Of a stretch of DNA of 64,000 nt, positions 35,114-43,676 are shown piece after piece. Positions within the stretch are counted from its first letter, which is position 1, and every line of letters starts with the position of its first letter. This DNA comes from Vibrio maritimus. Lineage in GTDB: Bacteria > Pseudomonadota > Gammaproteobacteria > Enterobacterales > Vibrionaceae. The translations under genes and the position numbers were made by a program. The stretch lies in NCBI RefSeq assembly GCF_021441885.1, contig NZ_CP090439.1:992001-1056000 (forward strand), in the 5' to 3' direction. Below the pieces are notes generated by a model, which ran no database searches, was not told where the DNA came from, and was given only the letters and a program-made list of their open reading frames with translations.

Positions 35114-36070
35114 CTAGATCAGCCCATACAGAGAAAGTACCAGAATACCTAGAGTACAAGTTACGGTGGATAGTACAGTGGTCAACGCAATGATATTGGC
35201 AGCAAGTATCGAGTTGCCACCCATCGAGCGTGCCATCACATAGCTAGCAGCAGCAACCGGAGAGGCATTCATAAAGAACAGGATCCCTAGCTCGATACCA
35301 CGAAATCCGGCTAGGAAAGCGGCGAGTGTAATCGCAAGTGGCGCCAGCACGAGCTTATAGCCACTGGCGATCCAAGTAGGCGCTTGCTCTTTTTTCATCG
35401 AGCTCAGGTCTAGCGAACCGCCTGTACAAAGGAGCGCGAGTGGCAGCGTCATCGTGGCAAAGTAGTTACCCGCATCCACAACGATAGTGGGAACAGGAAT
35501 AGAGAGTAGGTACACAACCAAGCCCGCCAATATCGCAATGATTAATGGGTTTTTGGTGAGTGTGGTGAGCATGATCTTCCCTGCTGATGTGCCTGAATCA
35601 GCCCCTTTGGGGGTTAAGCAGATAACGGCTTGAACATTATAGATAAAGGTCGTTATTGCGACATACAAAGCGGCCAGGGCAATGCCTCTCTCGCCGTAGG
35701 CGTTGGCAACGTAAGCGATACCTATGATGCCAGTGTTGGCTCTAAATGCGCCTTGAATTATCACACCTCGGTCAGCGGATTTCTTGAATAAAGTACCGAC
35801 AGAGAGGTAACTGAACAAGAAGAATAAGACACTAGCAATGACGCCAAAGGTGAGAAACTGCTTGGCTGAGGAAAAGTCGTGCTCTGAGGTCACGATACTC
35901 AGAAACAGCATGGTTGGAAGCGTGACTTTAAAGACGAGCTTAGATGCCACCTCGATAAAATTATCGTTGATAAGTCCAATACGTTTGAAGACGACGCCGA
36001 GAATAATCAGCAAGCAAATGGGACCGGTGATTGAAAGTGAAAACAACAACTGTTCTATCAATAGATCCAT
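35114..36070 (-). CDS. AEC-family (auxin efflux carrier-like) permease
   Basis: A 318-residue inner-membrane protein with about ten helices in two five-helix halves. It shows the AEC pattern: GPICLLIILGVVFKRIGLI at the start, FRANTGIIGIAYVANAYGERG in the middle and FFMNASPVAAASYVMARSMGG near the end. Bacterial members move carboxylates such as malate or malonate. It is divergent from a tetR gene across a gap containing a TetR-type palindrome (36152-36167), so it may belong to that regulon. Confidence 0.87.
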   Translation of the reverse strand: MDLLIEQLLFSLSITGPICLLIILGVVFKRIGLINDNFIEVASKLVFKVTLPTMLFLSIVTSEHDFSSAKQFLTFGVIASVLFFLFSYLSVGTLFKKSADRGVIIQGAFRANTGIIGIAYVANAYGERGIALAALYVAITTFIYNVQAVICLTPKGADSGTSAGKIMLTTLTKNPLIIAILAGLVVYLLSIPVPTIVVDAGNYFATMTLPLALLCTGGSLDLSSMKKEQAPTWIASGYKLVLAPLAITLAAFLAGFRGIELGILFFMNASPVAAASYVMARSMGGNSILAANIIALTTVLSTVTCTLGILVLSLYGLI

Positions 36071-36151
36071 GATTTACTTCCATATTGTTAGGGGATAGGG
36101 GCAGAGTGATTATTTCACACCTTGTCATACAAATAAACGCAGATTGCAAAA

Positions 36152-36167
36152 TAGAACGACCGTGCTA
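36152..36167. promoter_or_regulatory. Candidate TetR operator, copy 1 (AEC/tetR gap)
   Basis: TAGAACGACCGTGCTA is a quasi-palindrome (T-AG-n-ACG-nn-CGT-n-CT-A). Its 14-base core recurs exactly, in inverted orientation, at 36838-36851. It lies 38-53 bases before the tetR start and 82 bases before the AEC start, so it could govern both. Confidence 0.7.
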
Positions 36168-36204
36168 AATTGATGTCATACAGACGAAATCGATGATGGT
36201 GATT

Positions 36205-36795
36205 ATGGGTAAAGGTCGGCTAACAAAAGATCATATTTTGATGAAGGCATTTGAAATAGCGAGCAGAGATGGGCTAGAAAGTCTGACCATCGGTGAGCTA
36301 GCTAAGCAATGCAACATGTCGAAGAGTGGTCTGTTTGCTCACTTTAACTCCAAAGTCAATCTGCAGGTTGCGGTTGTCGAGCATGCGGATACCACGTTTC
36401 AAGCTAGGGTGATCTCGCCAGCTCGTGAACACAATCATGAAATGGCTAAGCATAAACTCAAGCACCTTATCGACAATTGGATGAGCTGGAATCATTCGTT
36501 TCAGGGCAGTTGTATGTTCATCGATGCGTGGCGCGATAGCCAGCAAGATGAACTTCAACAAGCACTGAGGAAAGCCATTCACCGTTGGATCCACTATTTG
36601 ACGATACAAATACAAAAGGGGATCGATAGCGGTGAATTCAGTTCGACACTAGACCCGCAACAAGCCGCGTTTGAGCTCTATGGGCATTACTTAAGTGCGC
36701 ACGTTTTCTACTCGCTGGTGGGTGAGCAGGAGAGCAGTCAGCGATTTTGGACTAGCGTTGACACTTCCATGCAATCTTGGTCGATATCTCAATAA
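36205..36795 (+). CDS. TetR/AcrR-family transcriptional repressor
   Basis: A 196-residue regulator. The N-terminal helix-turn-helix is LTIGELAKQCNMSKSGLFAHFNSKVNLQVAVV, followed by an all-helical effector domain. A C-terminal region with DSGEFSSTLDPQQAAFELYG is common in this class. The third ATG of the frame (36205) is preferred for its GGTG site; ATGs at 36193 and 36196 are alternatives. Exact inverted copies of one operator flank the gene, one in its own promoter and one before the next gene, so it probably represses itself, the AEC permease and the alpha/beta hydrolase. Confidence 0.88.
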   Translation: MGKGRLTKDHILMKAFEIASRDGLESLTIGELAKQCNMSKSGLFAHFNSKVNLQVAVVEHADTTFQARVISPAREHNHEMAKHKLKHLIDNWMSWNHSFQGSCMFIDAWRDSQQDELQQALRKAIHRWIHYLTIQIQKGIDSGEFSSTLDPQQAAFELYGHYLSAHVFYSLVGEQESSQRFWTSVDTSMQSWSISQ

Positions 36796-36836
36796 CTCTT
36801 TTATATGGAACGGCAGCGTAAAACGCTAACTTAAAA

Positions 36837-36852
36837 AAGCACGGTCGTTCTA
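36837..36852. promoter_or_regulatory. Candidate TetR operator, copy 2 (before alpha/beta hydrolase)
   Basis: AGCACGGTCGTTCT (36838-36851) is the exact reverse complement of the core at 36153-36166, 60 bases before the hydrolase start. Confidence 0.7.
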
Positions 36853-36911
36853 AATGTAAGCTCAACAATACAACTATCCGAGGATGACGAGGATAATAAG
36901 GACAGTCAGTC

Positions 36912-37760
36912 ATGAGTGATAAAATCTACTTCAATACATCGAAGAAATTCAGTTTCAAGAAGAAAATGGTGAACCTTACTACTCGAGCTCACCATAAACT
37001 TGCGCCAAATCATGCGAAACGCACCGCTAAGAAACTGCTTCTAACCCCAGTTCGTTCAAAGCCGAAGAATGCAGAGCCGAAAGGTTTAATCATCTCGGAA
37101 GTGAGTACCTCTGAGGGTGTACTTAAGACTTATCGCGTGGGTACAGGGCCGGTTTGGTTGCTAACACATGGCTGGTCTGGGACAGCGAGCCAGTTCTTTC
37201 CGCTTATGGAGCATATCGCCAGCAAAGGTTATACCGCTCTTGCATACGACCACCCGGCTCACGGACAAAGTGAAGGTGCTTACGGACATATTCCAGCCTT
37301 CGTTGGCGGCTTGGAAGGATTGCTGGATAGTGAAGAAGAAGTGGCGGGTTTAGTTGGTCACAGTATGGGAACGGCGGCTGCGATTGAATGTAAACATGCC
37401 AAGCTTCAAGACAAGCCACTGCTACTTATTGCGCCGGTTCTCGATTACCTCGATAACCTTTTTGGTAGCGTAGCGCGTTCAGGGTACTCGATGCGACTGT
37501 TTGAAGCAGTCGTAGATGATATTCAAAACCAGTATCACTATCCAATTACTTCAATTGATCCATACAACAAGTTAGGTCGCCGAACGGCACCAACCATGAT
37601 CGTACATGACGAAAAAGACCGATTCACAAAATACTCAGTGTCAGAAAAAGCAGCAAAAGAAATGCCTTTAGTTACGCTGATCACGACGCAAGGTCAAGGA
37701 CACGGTCGAGTCATGCACAGTGATGAAGCGAAAGCGGCGTTTGACACGCTAACGTCATAA
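36912..37760 (+). CDS. Alpha/beta hydrolase under likely TetR control
   Basis: A 282-residue serine hydrolase. The oxyanion region is LLTHGWSGTASQF, the nucleophile Ser151 sits in GHSMGTAAA, a later Asp lies in VHDEKDRFT (about 235) and the catalytic His in GQGHGRVM (about 264). The basic N-terminal 50 residues have no export signal, so it is cytosolic. It probably cleaves an ester or lipid; the target is unknown. The gene follows tetR by 116 bases and has a TetR-type operator in that gap. Confidence 0.85.
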   Translation: MSDKIYFNTSKKFSFKKKMVNLTTRAHHKLAPNHAKRTAKKLLLTPVRSKPKNAEPKGLIISEVSTSEGVLKTYRVGTGPVWLLTHGWSGTASQFFPLMEHIASKGYTALAYDHPAHGQSEGAYGHIPAFVGGLEGLLDSEEEVAGLVGHSMGTAAAIECKHAKLQDKPLLLIAPVLDYLDNLFGSVARSGYSMRLFEAVVDDIQNQYHYPITSIDPYNKLGRRTAPTMIVHDEKDRFTKYSVSEKAAKEMPLVTLITTQGQGHGRVMHSDEAKAAFDTLTS

Positions 37761-38067
37761 TCTTCAACGATTTGATCAAGGTTACGTTTATGTATCCATA
37801 ATGTTGATGTGGTTAACGAATTGATAGATTCGTATTATGTAAATGGTTGGGTATGTGGGATCATATTCTGGTCCCACTTACATCCGTGCTGAGTGTTGGG
37901 TTCTTGTCTCAAAACAAATTACTATATCGAGTCAAAACTCACGGTAGTTATCTACTTTCAGTAGGTTATTGATCAATATCTTAGTGATGTTTGTGGTTTC
38001 AAGGGCGCTCATCTTGAGCTAGCCCCTCAAGGGAGCATCCGCCCATTGACTAAAGGAAGCCATAATA
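37761..38067. other. Intergenic stretch with a weak hairpin
   Basis: About 307 bases before the SLC13 gene. A nine-base stem with one wobble (GTGGGATCA / TGGTCCCAC, 37855-37877) could act as a weak terminator for the hydrolase gene. Otherwise only AT-rich presumptive promoter sequence is seen. Confidence 0.4.
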
Positions 38068-39456
38068 ATGAATAGAAACGATAGTGTCCCCTTACCCTCC
38101 AATACCCGAGAATGGTTTTTTAACCGCAACAGCCTAATCATTCTTGCTGATATTGTTCTGTTTTACGTGCTCTACACCACCCTGCCTTTTGAGCCTAATG
38201 TTGTGCTTGGCATTAGTATTTTAACGTTTATCGCTGTGCTCTGGCTCACGGAAGCTTTACACGTTACCGTCACGGCGGTTCTGGTGCCCGTCATAGCGGT
38301 ATTGTTTAATGTTTTTGATACCCAGACTGCATTGAATAACTTTGCCAACTCAATCATTTTTTTATTCCTTGGTGGCTTTGCCCTAGCGGCAGCGATGCAC
38401 AGGCAAGGGTTAGACAAGGTGGTCGCAGATAAAGTGTTGGTTATGGCAAAAGGTCGTATGAGCGTTGCCGTGTTTATGCTTTTTGGCGTGACTGCATTGC
38501 TGTCGATGTGGATCAGCAATACCGCAACCGCAGCTATGATGTTACCCCTTGTACTTGGTGTACTGAGTAAAGTGAATGAAGAAAGTGGTCACAACACTTA
38601 CGTGTTTGTGTTACTTGGTATTGCTTATAGCGCCAGCATCGGTGGTATTGCGACTATGGTTGGTAGCCCGCCAAACGCGATTGCTGCAGCCGAAATTGGT
38701 ATGACATTTACGGACTGGATGGCATTTGGCTTGCCTACCGCGTTTATCTTGTTACCGATAGCTTTAGCCGTGCTCTTCTTTGTGCTTAAGCCAAAGCTCG
38801 ATGGTGAGTTTGAAATCAATCATGAACCAGTGAGTTGGGACAAGGGTAAAGTTGTTACCTTGCTAATTTTTGGCTTAACCGTGTTCTTCTGGATCTTTAG
38901 TAAGCCAATCAATGCCATGCTAGGTGGCTATGCTAAGTTCGACACCATTGTCGCACTAGGCGCGATTGTCGCCGTTAACTTTGCCCGCGTGGTTCACTGG
39001 AAAGATATCGAGAAAACCGCGGACTGGGGCGTCTTGCTGCTATTCGGTGGTGGTATCTGTCTTAGCAATGTATTGAAAGCGACGGGAACAAGTGTGTTCT
39101 TGGCGAATGAGTTGAGCGAGTTAATCTCTCAATTTAGCATGTTGTTCATTATCTTGGTGATTGCCGCTTTCGTCGTGTTCCTAACTGAGTTTGCGAGTAA
39201 TACCGCGAGTGCCGCCCTGTTAATCCCCGTGTTTGCTAGCGTTGCAGAAGCCTTTGGTATGTCACCTGTGATTCTATCGGTGCTTATCGCCGTTGCGGCG
39301 TCATGTGCGTTTATGTTGCCAGTAGCGACACCTCCAAACGCGATCGTGTTTGCTTCGGGTCATATTAAGCAGCAAGAGATGATGCGAATCGGCATCTTAC
39401 TTAACATTGCTTGTATCGGCGCGTTAACCCTGATTGCTGTGACTTTCTGGGCTTAA
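38068..39456 (+). CDS. SLC13-family sodium:dicarboxylate (DASS) symporter
   Basis: A 462-residue inner-membrane symporter of the VcINDY type, coupling sodium to uptake of succinate or other di-/tricarboxylates. The paired sodium/substrate motifs are both present: SNT at 150-152 (WISNTATAAMM) and SNT at 377-379 (FASNTASAALL). The matching loops GSPPNAI and ATPPNAIVFASG follow each. AAAGGA precedes the ATG. Monocistronic with a strong terminator. The substrate could also be sulfate or phosphate in other SLC13 members, but the sequence favours carboxylates. Confidence 0.9.
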   Translation: MNRNDSVPLPSNTREWFFNRNSLIILADIVLFYVLYTTLPFEPNVVLGISILTFIAVLWLTEALHVTVTAVLVPVIAVLFNVFDTQTALNNFANSIIFLFLGGFALAAAMHRQGLDKVVADKVLVMAKGRMSVAVFMLFGVTALLSMWISNTATAAMMLPLVLGVLSKVNEESGHNTYVFVLLGIAYSASIGGIATMVGSPPNAIAAAEIGMTFTDWMAFGLPTAFILLPIALAVLFFVLKPKLDGEFEINHEPVSWDKGKVVTLLIFGLTVFFWIFSKPINAMLGGYAKFDTIVALGAIVAVNFARVVHWKDIEKTADWGVLLLFGGGICLSNVLKATGTSVFLANELSELISQFSMLFIILVIAAFVVFLTEFASNTASAALLIPVFASVAEAFGMSPVILSVLIAVAASCAFMLPVATPPNAIVFASGHIKQQEMMRIGILLNIACIGALTLIAVTFWA

Positions 39457-39483
39457 CGTTCTAAAAATATCGATAAAAAAATT

Positions 39484-39522
39484 GCCCCCAGTTACTGTGA
39501 TAGGTAGCTGGGGGCTTTTAAT
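39484..39522. terminator. Terminator of the SLC13 gene
   Basis: GCCCCCAG / CTGGGGGC stem extended inward by four pairs, followed by TTTTAATTT. It lies between convergent genes; the minus strand runs into AATTTTTTTATC, so it can serve the SGNH gene too. Confidence 0.88.
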
Positions 39523-39531
39523 TTGATCGTT

Positions 39532-40134
39532 CTATAGGAATAAAGGGCGTACTTTTTCTAAGATGATATCCGCACCACAAGGTGAGAGGTGGATGCCATC
39601 ACTTTGATAAAGTTCGGCATAACCATGACTTGTCGCGTGTTCTTCAAAGGCGATAAAGGCATCGACAACCTCAAGCTTGTATGGGCCATGACCATACATC
39701 GCCTTAAGCTTTTCACTATGTTGACGACTTAGCGTCTTCACTGATTGTCTCAGTGTTTCCACCGTTTCTGAACTGTTGCCAAACATAGGTAGTGACCCAA
39801 TTGGATCGACGGCACTAGTGATGATTAGAATCGGTTTAATACCATGGTGCTGTGCCTGAGCAATCATACTATTTAGATTACTAGCCACGACACTGATGTC
39901 TGTCCCCCAGTTCAGGTCATTGAGTCCCCCGAACAGCACGAAAGCATCTGGTTTAGCATCAATTACTTGTAGCTCGAAGCGGCTTAGCATGCCAGTGGTG
40001 GTATCTCCAGGTACGCCGCGATTGATAAACTCGATATCCGACAATTCTTTGGCGAGTTTGCACGACCAGTTGTCACCTTGAGGTAGACCCCAGCCAGCCG
40101 TCAAACTGTCGCCAAGCAATACAACTTTTTTCAT
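39532..40134 (-). CDS. SGNH/GDSL-type esterase
   Basis: A 200-residue hydrolase. The four SGNH blocks are readable: Ser10 in LLGDSLTAGWG, Gly in NRGVPGDTTTG, Asn in FGGLNDLNW, and Asp/His in QSDGIHLSPCG. Similar to arylesterase/thioesterase I but without a signal peptide, so it is cytosolic. The substrate is unknown. It is monocistronic. Confidence 0.88.
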   Translation of the reverse strand: MKKVVLLGDSLTAGWGLPQGDNWSCKLAKELSDIEFINRGVPGDTTTGMLSRFELQVIDAKPDAFVLFGGLNDLNWGTDISVVASNLNSMIAQAQHHGIKPILIITSAVDPIGSLPMFGNSSETVETLRQSVKTLSRQHSEKLKAMYGHGPYKLEVVDAFIAFEEHATSHGYAELYQSDGIHLSPCGADIILEKVRPLFL

Positions 40135-40154
40135 TTTCTAGTCTCTTACAAGAT

Positions 40155-40180
40155 CGAAAAAGCCGCTCATTAGAGCGGCT
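40155..40180 (-). terminator. Terminator of the DUF2057 gene
   Basis: AGCCGCTC / GAGCGGCT with an ATTA loop; the minus strand continues with TTTTTCG. Confidence 0.85.
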
Positions 40181-40198
40181 TACACAATACGCTAGTGT

Positions 40199-40885
40199 TT
40201 AGTTTTTGCTTACGTACTCTTTAAAGCGAGCCTTGGTCTCGGCATCTGCTTTGTTGTACCAGAAGATAAGCATCTCTTCTGCCGTGTTGTCTGATGCAGC
40301 GACAGGTGCTTCTGCAGGAAGTGTCGTAGGTTGTGCTGCAGTCGTTGCCACAGCTGCTGGAGCCGCCGCTACGGCAACCGTGCCTGCAGCAGCGATAGCC
40401 GCTACGCCGCCTTTGCGGTTATAGTCTTCTGCTTCGCGGTTGTAGTCACGACCGATCTGCATGCCATCTTTGATGAGTTGGTCTTGAACCACAACAATCT
40501 CTTTACCGTTTTCATCGGTAAGTGACCATTCTAAGTTGTCGATATTTTTCTCGGCTTGACGAGCATCGCGATAGGTTGGGACATTGAGAGTGAGCTTAGC
40601 ATCGGTTGCATCAAACTTAGCGATGATAGCTTTACTAGAGATAACTTTGCGCTCGTCACGGTTGATATCGAAGTAAGGCTCATATTTGAATACAATTTGG
40701 TTAACGCCATCTGGCAAGGTTGCTGTCTCTGCAGATGAGAAAAAACCTTTAGAGTCAGTCTGTGGATCCGCAGCGTTAACAGAGAGTAGGTCTACGTTTT
40801 CTGGAAGTGCAATAGTTACCTCAGCCATTGCAACCGTGCTGCAACCAACAAGTAACGCAGCAGCAATCAGATTCGATGCTTTCAT
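40199..40885 (-). CDS. Exported DUF2057 (YccT/CsgI-like) protein
   Basis: A 228-residue protein with a Sec signal peptide (MKASNLIAAALLVGCSTVAMA). The beta-rich DUF2057 core is at about 22-145 (VTIALPENVDLLSVN, LPDGVNQIVFKYEPYF). An Ala/Val-rich low-complexity linker (about 157-195) and a short C-terminal helix (MLIFWYNKADAETKARFKEYV) follow. E. coli YccT (CsgI) interferes with curli assembly; a similar role here is not implied. Cysteine in VGCST is not placed like a lipoprotein box. Monocistronic. Confidence 0.85.
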   Translation of the reverse strand: MKASNLIAAALLVGCSTVAMAEVTIALPENVDLLSVNAADPQTDSKGFFSSAETATLPDGVNQIVFKYEPYFDINRDERKVISSKAIIAKFDATDAKLTLNVPTYRDARQAEKNIDNLEWSLTDENGKEIVVVQDQLIKDGMQIGRDYNREAEDYNRKGGVAAIAAAGTVAVAAAPAAVATTAAQPTTLPAEAPVAASDNTAEEMLIFWYNKADAETKARFKEYVSKN

Positions 40886-41196
40886 TATTATTTCCCTAGC
40901 AGAATATGTTATTCAGATTAGCCTAGCTTGCCTAGGTTACGGTGTGTTTGCAATCACGTATGTTACTTTCCGTTTAATTTTCATCAAAAACTGACACAAA
41001 AGCCTGTGAATTGAAGCAGATAGTGATTGCCCTAGTAACGCCATATTAGGTCGACAATTATCGGAACACTATGAATATATGTCATTTTTTGAAGATTGTA
41101 GTTGATGCATTCGCGTCTGGTTGCAACTGCGCTCACATTTATTTGCTATTTGGATACTTTGAACCCTTAAACTGACGCTTGTTTGATATTAACTGG

Positions 41197-41243
41197 CAAT
41201 TTCTATGCGATTTTCGAATAGGTTGTTTTTGCCATAGAAATTG
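41197..41243. promoter_or_regulatory. Separated 11-bp inverted repeat upstream of the BamA-like gene
   Basis: CAATTTCTATG (41197-41207) and its exact complement CATAGAAATTG (41233-41243) are 25 bases apart, about 140 bases before the BamA-like start, in a 495-base gap. It may be a looped operator or the base of an RNA hairpin. The rest of the gap shows no gene. Confidence 0.35.
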
Positions 41244-41380
41244 AATCTAGTAGCATCGCCCTCCGAAGCGAGAATCGCTAGTCAAGCACTGTATAGCCCA
41301 ACGCAGTATCTAGAGGGGCTTGTTGAATGGAATCGTAGTGCGCATACAACTATTAGTTATTGTACTTAAAGAGATTTCAT

Positions 41381-42604
41381 TTGAAGACGTCAAAAACTCC
41401 GCTGTCTATGGTTATGGCTGCGCTATTGTCTGTATCCACGGCTGTTTGTGCAACAGAGCCGGTTGTTTCGGTTGAAGAGCCTTCTGTTAAAGAGCCTTCG
41501 GCAGAAAAGCCAAACAATGACCCTCAGATCAAAGCTAAAGACGACATAGCTGCACCCAAAGCCGCAAATAGTGACGTGACGCCTTCAGAAAACGAGCAGG
41601 ATTCCGAAGCGCTTCCTGACCGTAAATTTGCAGCCTTTCCCGTGCCTATTACCGATGATGCTCTGGGTGTTGGCTTAGGTGTGAACGCCATGTATATCCA
41701 TGATAGAGAGGAAGGGGCAACGAACCCGTCTACCAGTATGTTTTACGGTCAATATACCGATTCAGATAGTGGAATGGCGATCGTTGGTCACGAACACGTA
41801 TTTGCTCACGACGCTTGGCGAGCAGGCTTCTACGCGGGACATTTTAGTCTAAACCTCAAATATACAGGTCGCATTGGAGCAAAACTTCCTAAAGCGGCTC
41901 AGTATGCGTCATATTCAAACTTCGTTTATGGTGAAGTTCGCAAGCAGATCGTTAATGACCTCTACTTTGGTGTTCAAGGACTTTGGAGTGGTGGTGACGC
42001 CAGTCTAAACGAAAAAACGGACCCTGAAATCAAAAAAGCCTTCGAGAATGCCATGAGCGGGAGCAACCACGCGGTAGGTTTCTTGATGACGTATGACTCA
42101 CGCGACAACATGATGGGTGCCACTCAAGGACTCAATGTCGATTTAAGCACGCTTCATTACTCAAAAGATAAAAAAACCGGTAAGCCTTTCCACCGTTTAG
42201 ATGCCGAAGTAAGCCAATATTTTCCGATTGGAGATGATGTCTTTGCTTATCGTGTGATTGGTAAAGAGATGATTGGTGATACACCAGAATATGAGTTTGT
42301 GACGCCTGACCTACGCGGGGCGGATTGGAACAAGTATCGTGGCAACTCAATGTATCAGGCGGAAGTCGAATACCGTCATAAGTTCTCTACGCTCTGGAGT
42401 GGTGTTGCTTTTGCTGGGGCTGCAGTGGTCCAAAATGATGACCGCCAGGTTAATCGCGCTGTTCAAACCGAGGTGATTCCGTCAGCAGGTATTGGTGTTA
42501 GGTATTTACTGAATGCCAAAGAACGTTTTACGATTGGTGTAGACGCGGCAGTGTCAAAAATGGGGAATACCAGCTTCTATATTCGATTTGGTGAAGCTTT
42601 CTAA
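41381..42604 (+). CDS. BamA/TamA-like outer-membrane barrel (surface antigen D15 type)
   Basis: A 407-residue protein with a signal peptide ending AVCA|TEP, then an acidic, Pro/Glu-rich linker (about 30-80), then an outer-membrane barrel: FAAFPVPITDDALGVGLGVNAMYI, FLMTYDSRDNMMGATQGLNV (the conserved D15 turn), and a terminal strand FYIRFGEAF ending in Phe. No POTRA domains are visible. The TTG at 41381 has AAAGAG seven bases upstream and yields a full signal peptide, so it is chosen. An earlier in-frame TTG or a later ATG are less likely. The exported substrate is unknown. Confidence 0.75.
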   Translation: MKTSKTPLSMVMAALLSVSTAVCATEPVVSVEEPSVKEPSAEKPNNDPQIKAKDDIAAPKAANSDVTPSENEQDSEALPDRKFAAFPVPITDDALGVGLGVNAMYIHDREEGATNPSTSMFYGQYTDSDSGMAIVGHEHVFAHDAWRAGFYAGHFSLNLKYTGRIGAKLPKAAQYASYSNFVYGEVRKQIVNDLYFGVQGLWSGGDASLNEKTDPEIKKAFENAMSGSNHAVGFLMTYDSRDNMMGATQGLNVDLSTLHYSKDKKTGKPFHRLDAEVSQYFPIGDDVFAYRVIGKEMIGDTPEYEFVTPDLRGADWNKYRGNSMYQAEVEYRHKFSTLWSGVAFAGAAVVQNDDRQVNRAVQTEVIPSAGIGVRYLLNAKERFTIGVDAAVSKMGNTSFYIRFGEAF

Positions 42605-42752
42605 CTATCGAATGCGAGCAATGGCGAGAAGGGTTAAATTGTCATTGTGAATGAATGAGTTGACGTTATTTGTGGTGCTTATAATTAAGTGCAATTTATG
42701 TGCTATTGTTTTACGATAGAACGCAATTAATCAATTAATCAAAGGGTTGAGT

Positions 42753-43628
42753 ATGCTGAATATTGAACAGCTAGTGGCATTCGTCGCTGCAGCAGAGCAA
42801 GGTTCATTTTCTGCGGCCGCAAGGCATCTTGGTAAGAGTCAAAGCTCGGTGAGTATCGGAGTGAATAACCTAGAGCTAGACCTAGGTATTACACTTTTTG
42901 ATAGAAGTACCAAGTACCCTAAACTCACTCCGCAAGGGGAACGAATGTTGTCGCAAGCGAAAGTGTTATTGCGACAAGCTGAACGTATCAGAAACTACTC
43001 TAAAGCCAGCGTGGATAGTGTGGAAGACACATTAAAAATCGCGCTTGACCCTTTACTGCCGTTTTCGCTTATTGATTCAGCGATCGAGAAAATGTCTCAG
43101 CGTTTTCCTTTTACTCAGGTAGACGTATCTCGTTTGGGTGCTCACCACCTAACCAATGCGCTGATCAAAGATGAAGTTGAGCTTGGGTTTAACCTAGCCG
43201 CAGATGCTGTGCCGGATGGCGTCGATTTTATCTCGATAGCGAATATTGAATGGGTATGTATCTGCAGCCCAGACTCTATCTTTGCTGACATGCAGCAGGT
43301 GAGCAATGAAACGCTTATTGGTGAACGACAAATTGTCTGCCGGAGCATGATGCAGAATAAAGTGTTAAAAGCACAAGGCGCCTTTTCTCAAGATATTTGG
43401 CAGGCCGATGACCAAGAAGATGTGATTAAGTTGGTTGAGCAAGGTATTGGTTGGGCCATCGTGCCACGCGATTACATCGTAGAGAAACAAGCGATGGGTA
43501 CCCTGATCGACTTCAGACCTGAGTTTCAACGTTATGAGATGATGAACTCTGCAGACGTGCTGTGGAAGTCAAATACCCGCTTGGGCCCTGCGGCCAAATA
43601 CTTATGCGAGATGCTGGGCGTGTTCTAA
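42753..43628 (+). CDS. LysR-family regulator next to the degenerate-GGDEF gene
   Basis: A 291-residue LysR protein: winged helix GSFSAAARHLGKSQSSVSIGVNNLELDLGITLFDRSTKYPKLTPQG, then an effector domain beginning DTLKIALDPLLPFSL. The ATG at 42753 has AAAGGG upstream; a TTG two codons earlier is too close to that site. It lies between the BamA-like gene (148 bases upstream, same strand) and the convergent GGDEF gene; its target is not evident. Confidence 0.87.
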   Translation: MLNIEQLVAFVAAAEQGSFSAAARHLGKSQSSVSIGVNNLELDLGITLFDRSTKYPKLTPQGERMLSQAKVLLRQAERIRNYSKASVDSVEDTLKIALDPLLPFSLIDSAIEKMSQRFPFTQVDVSRLGAHHLTNALIKDEVELGFNLAADAVPDGVDFISIANIEWVCICSPDSIFADMQQVSNETLIGERQIVCRSMMQNKVLKAQGAFSQDIWQADDQEDVIKLVEQGIGWAIVPRDYIVEKQAMGTLIDFRPEFQRYEMMNSADVLWKSNTRLGPAAKYLCEMLGVF

Positions 43629-43640
43629 TAGCCCATTTAT

Positions 43641-43676
43641 TAAAAAGCCCTCGCATGTTCTCATGCGAGGGCTTTT
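43641..43676. terminator. Bidirectional terminator
   Basis: Fourteen-base stem AAAGCCCTCGCATG / CATGCGAGGGCTTT with a TTCT loop and T tracts on both strands, between convergent genes. Confidence 0.93.
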
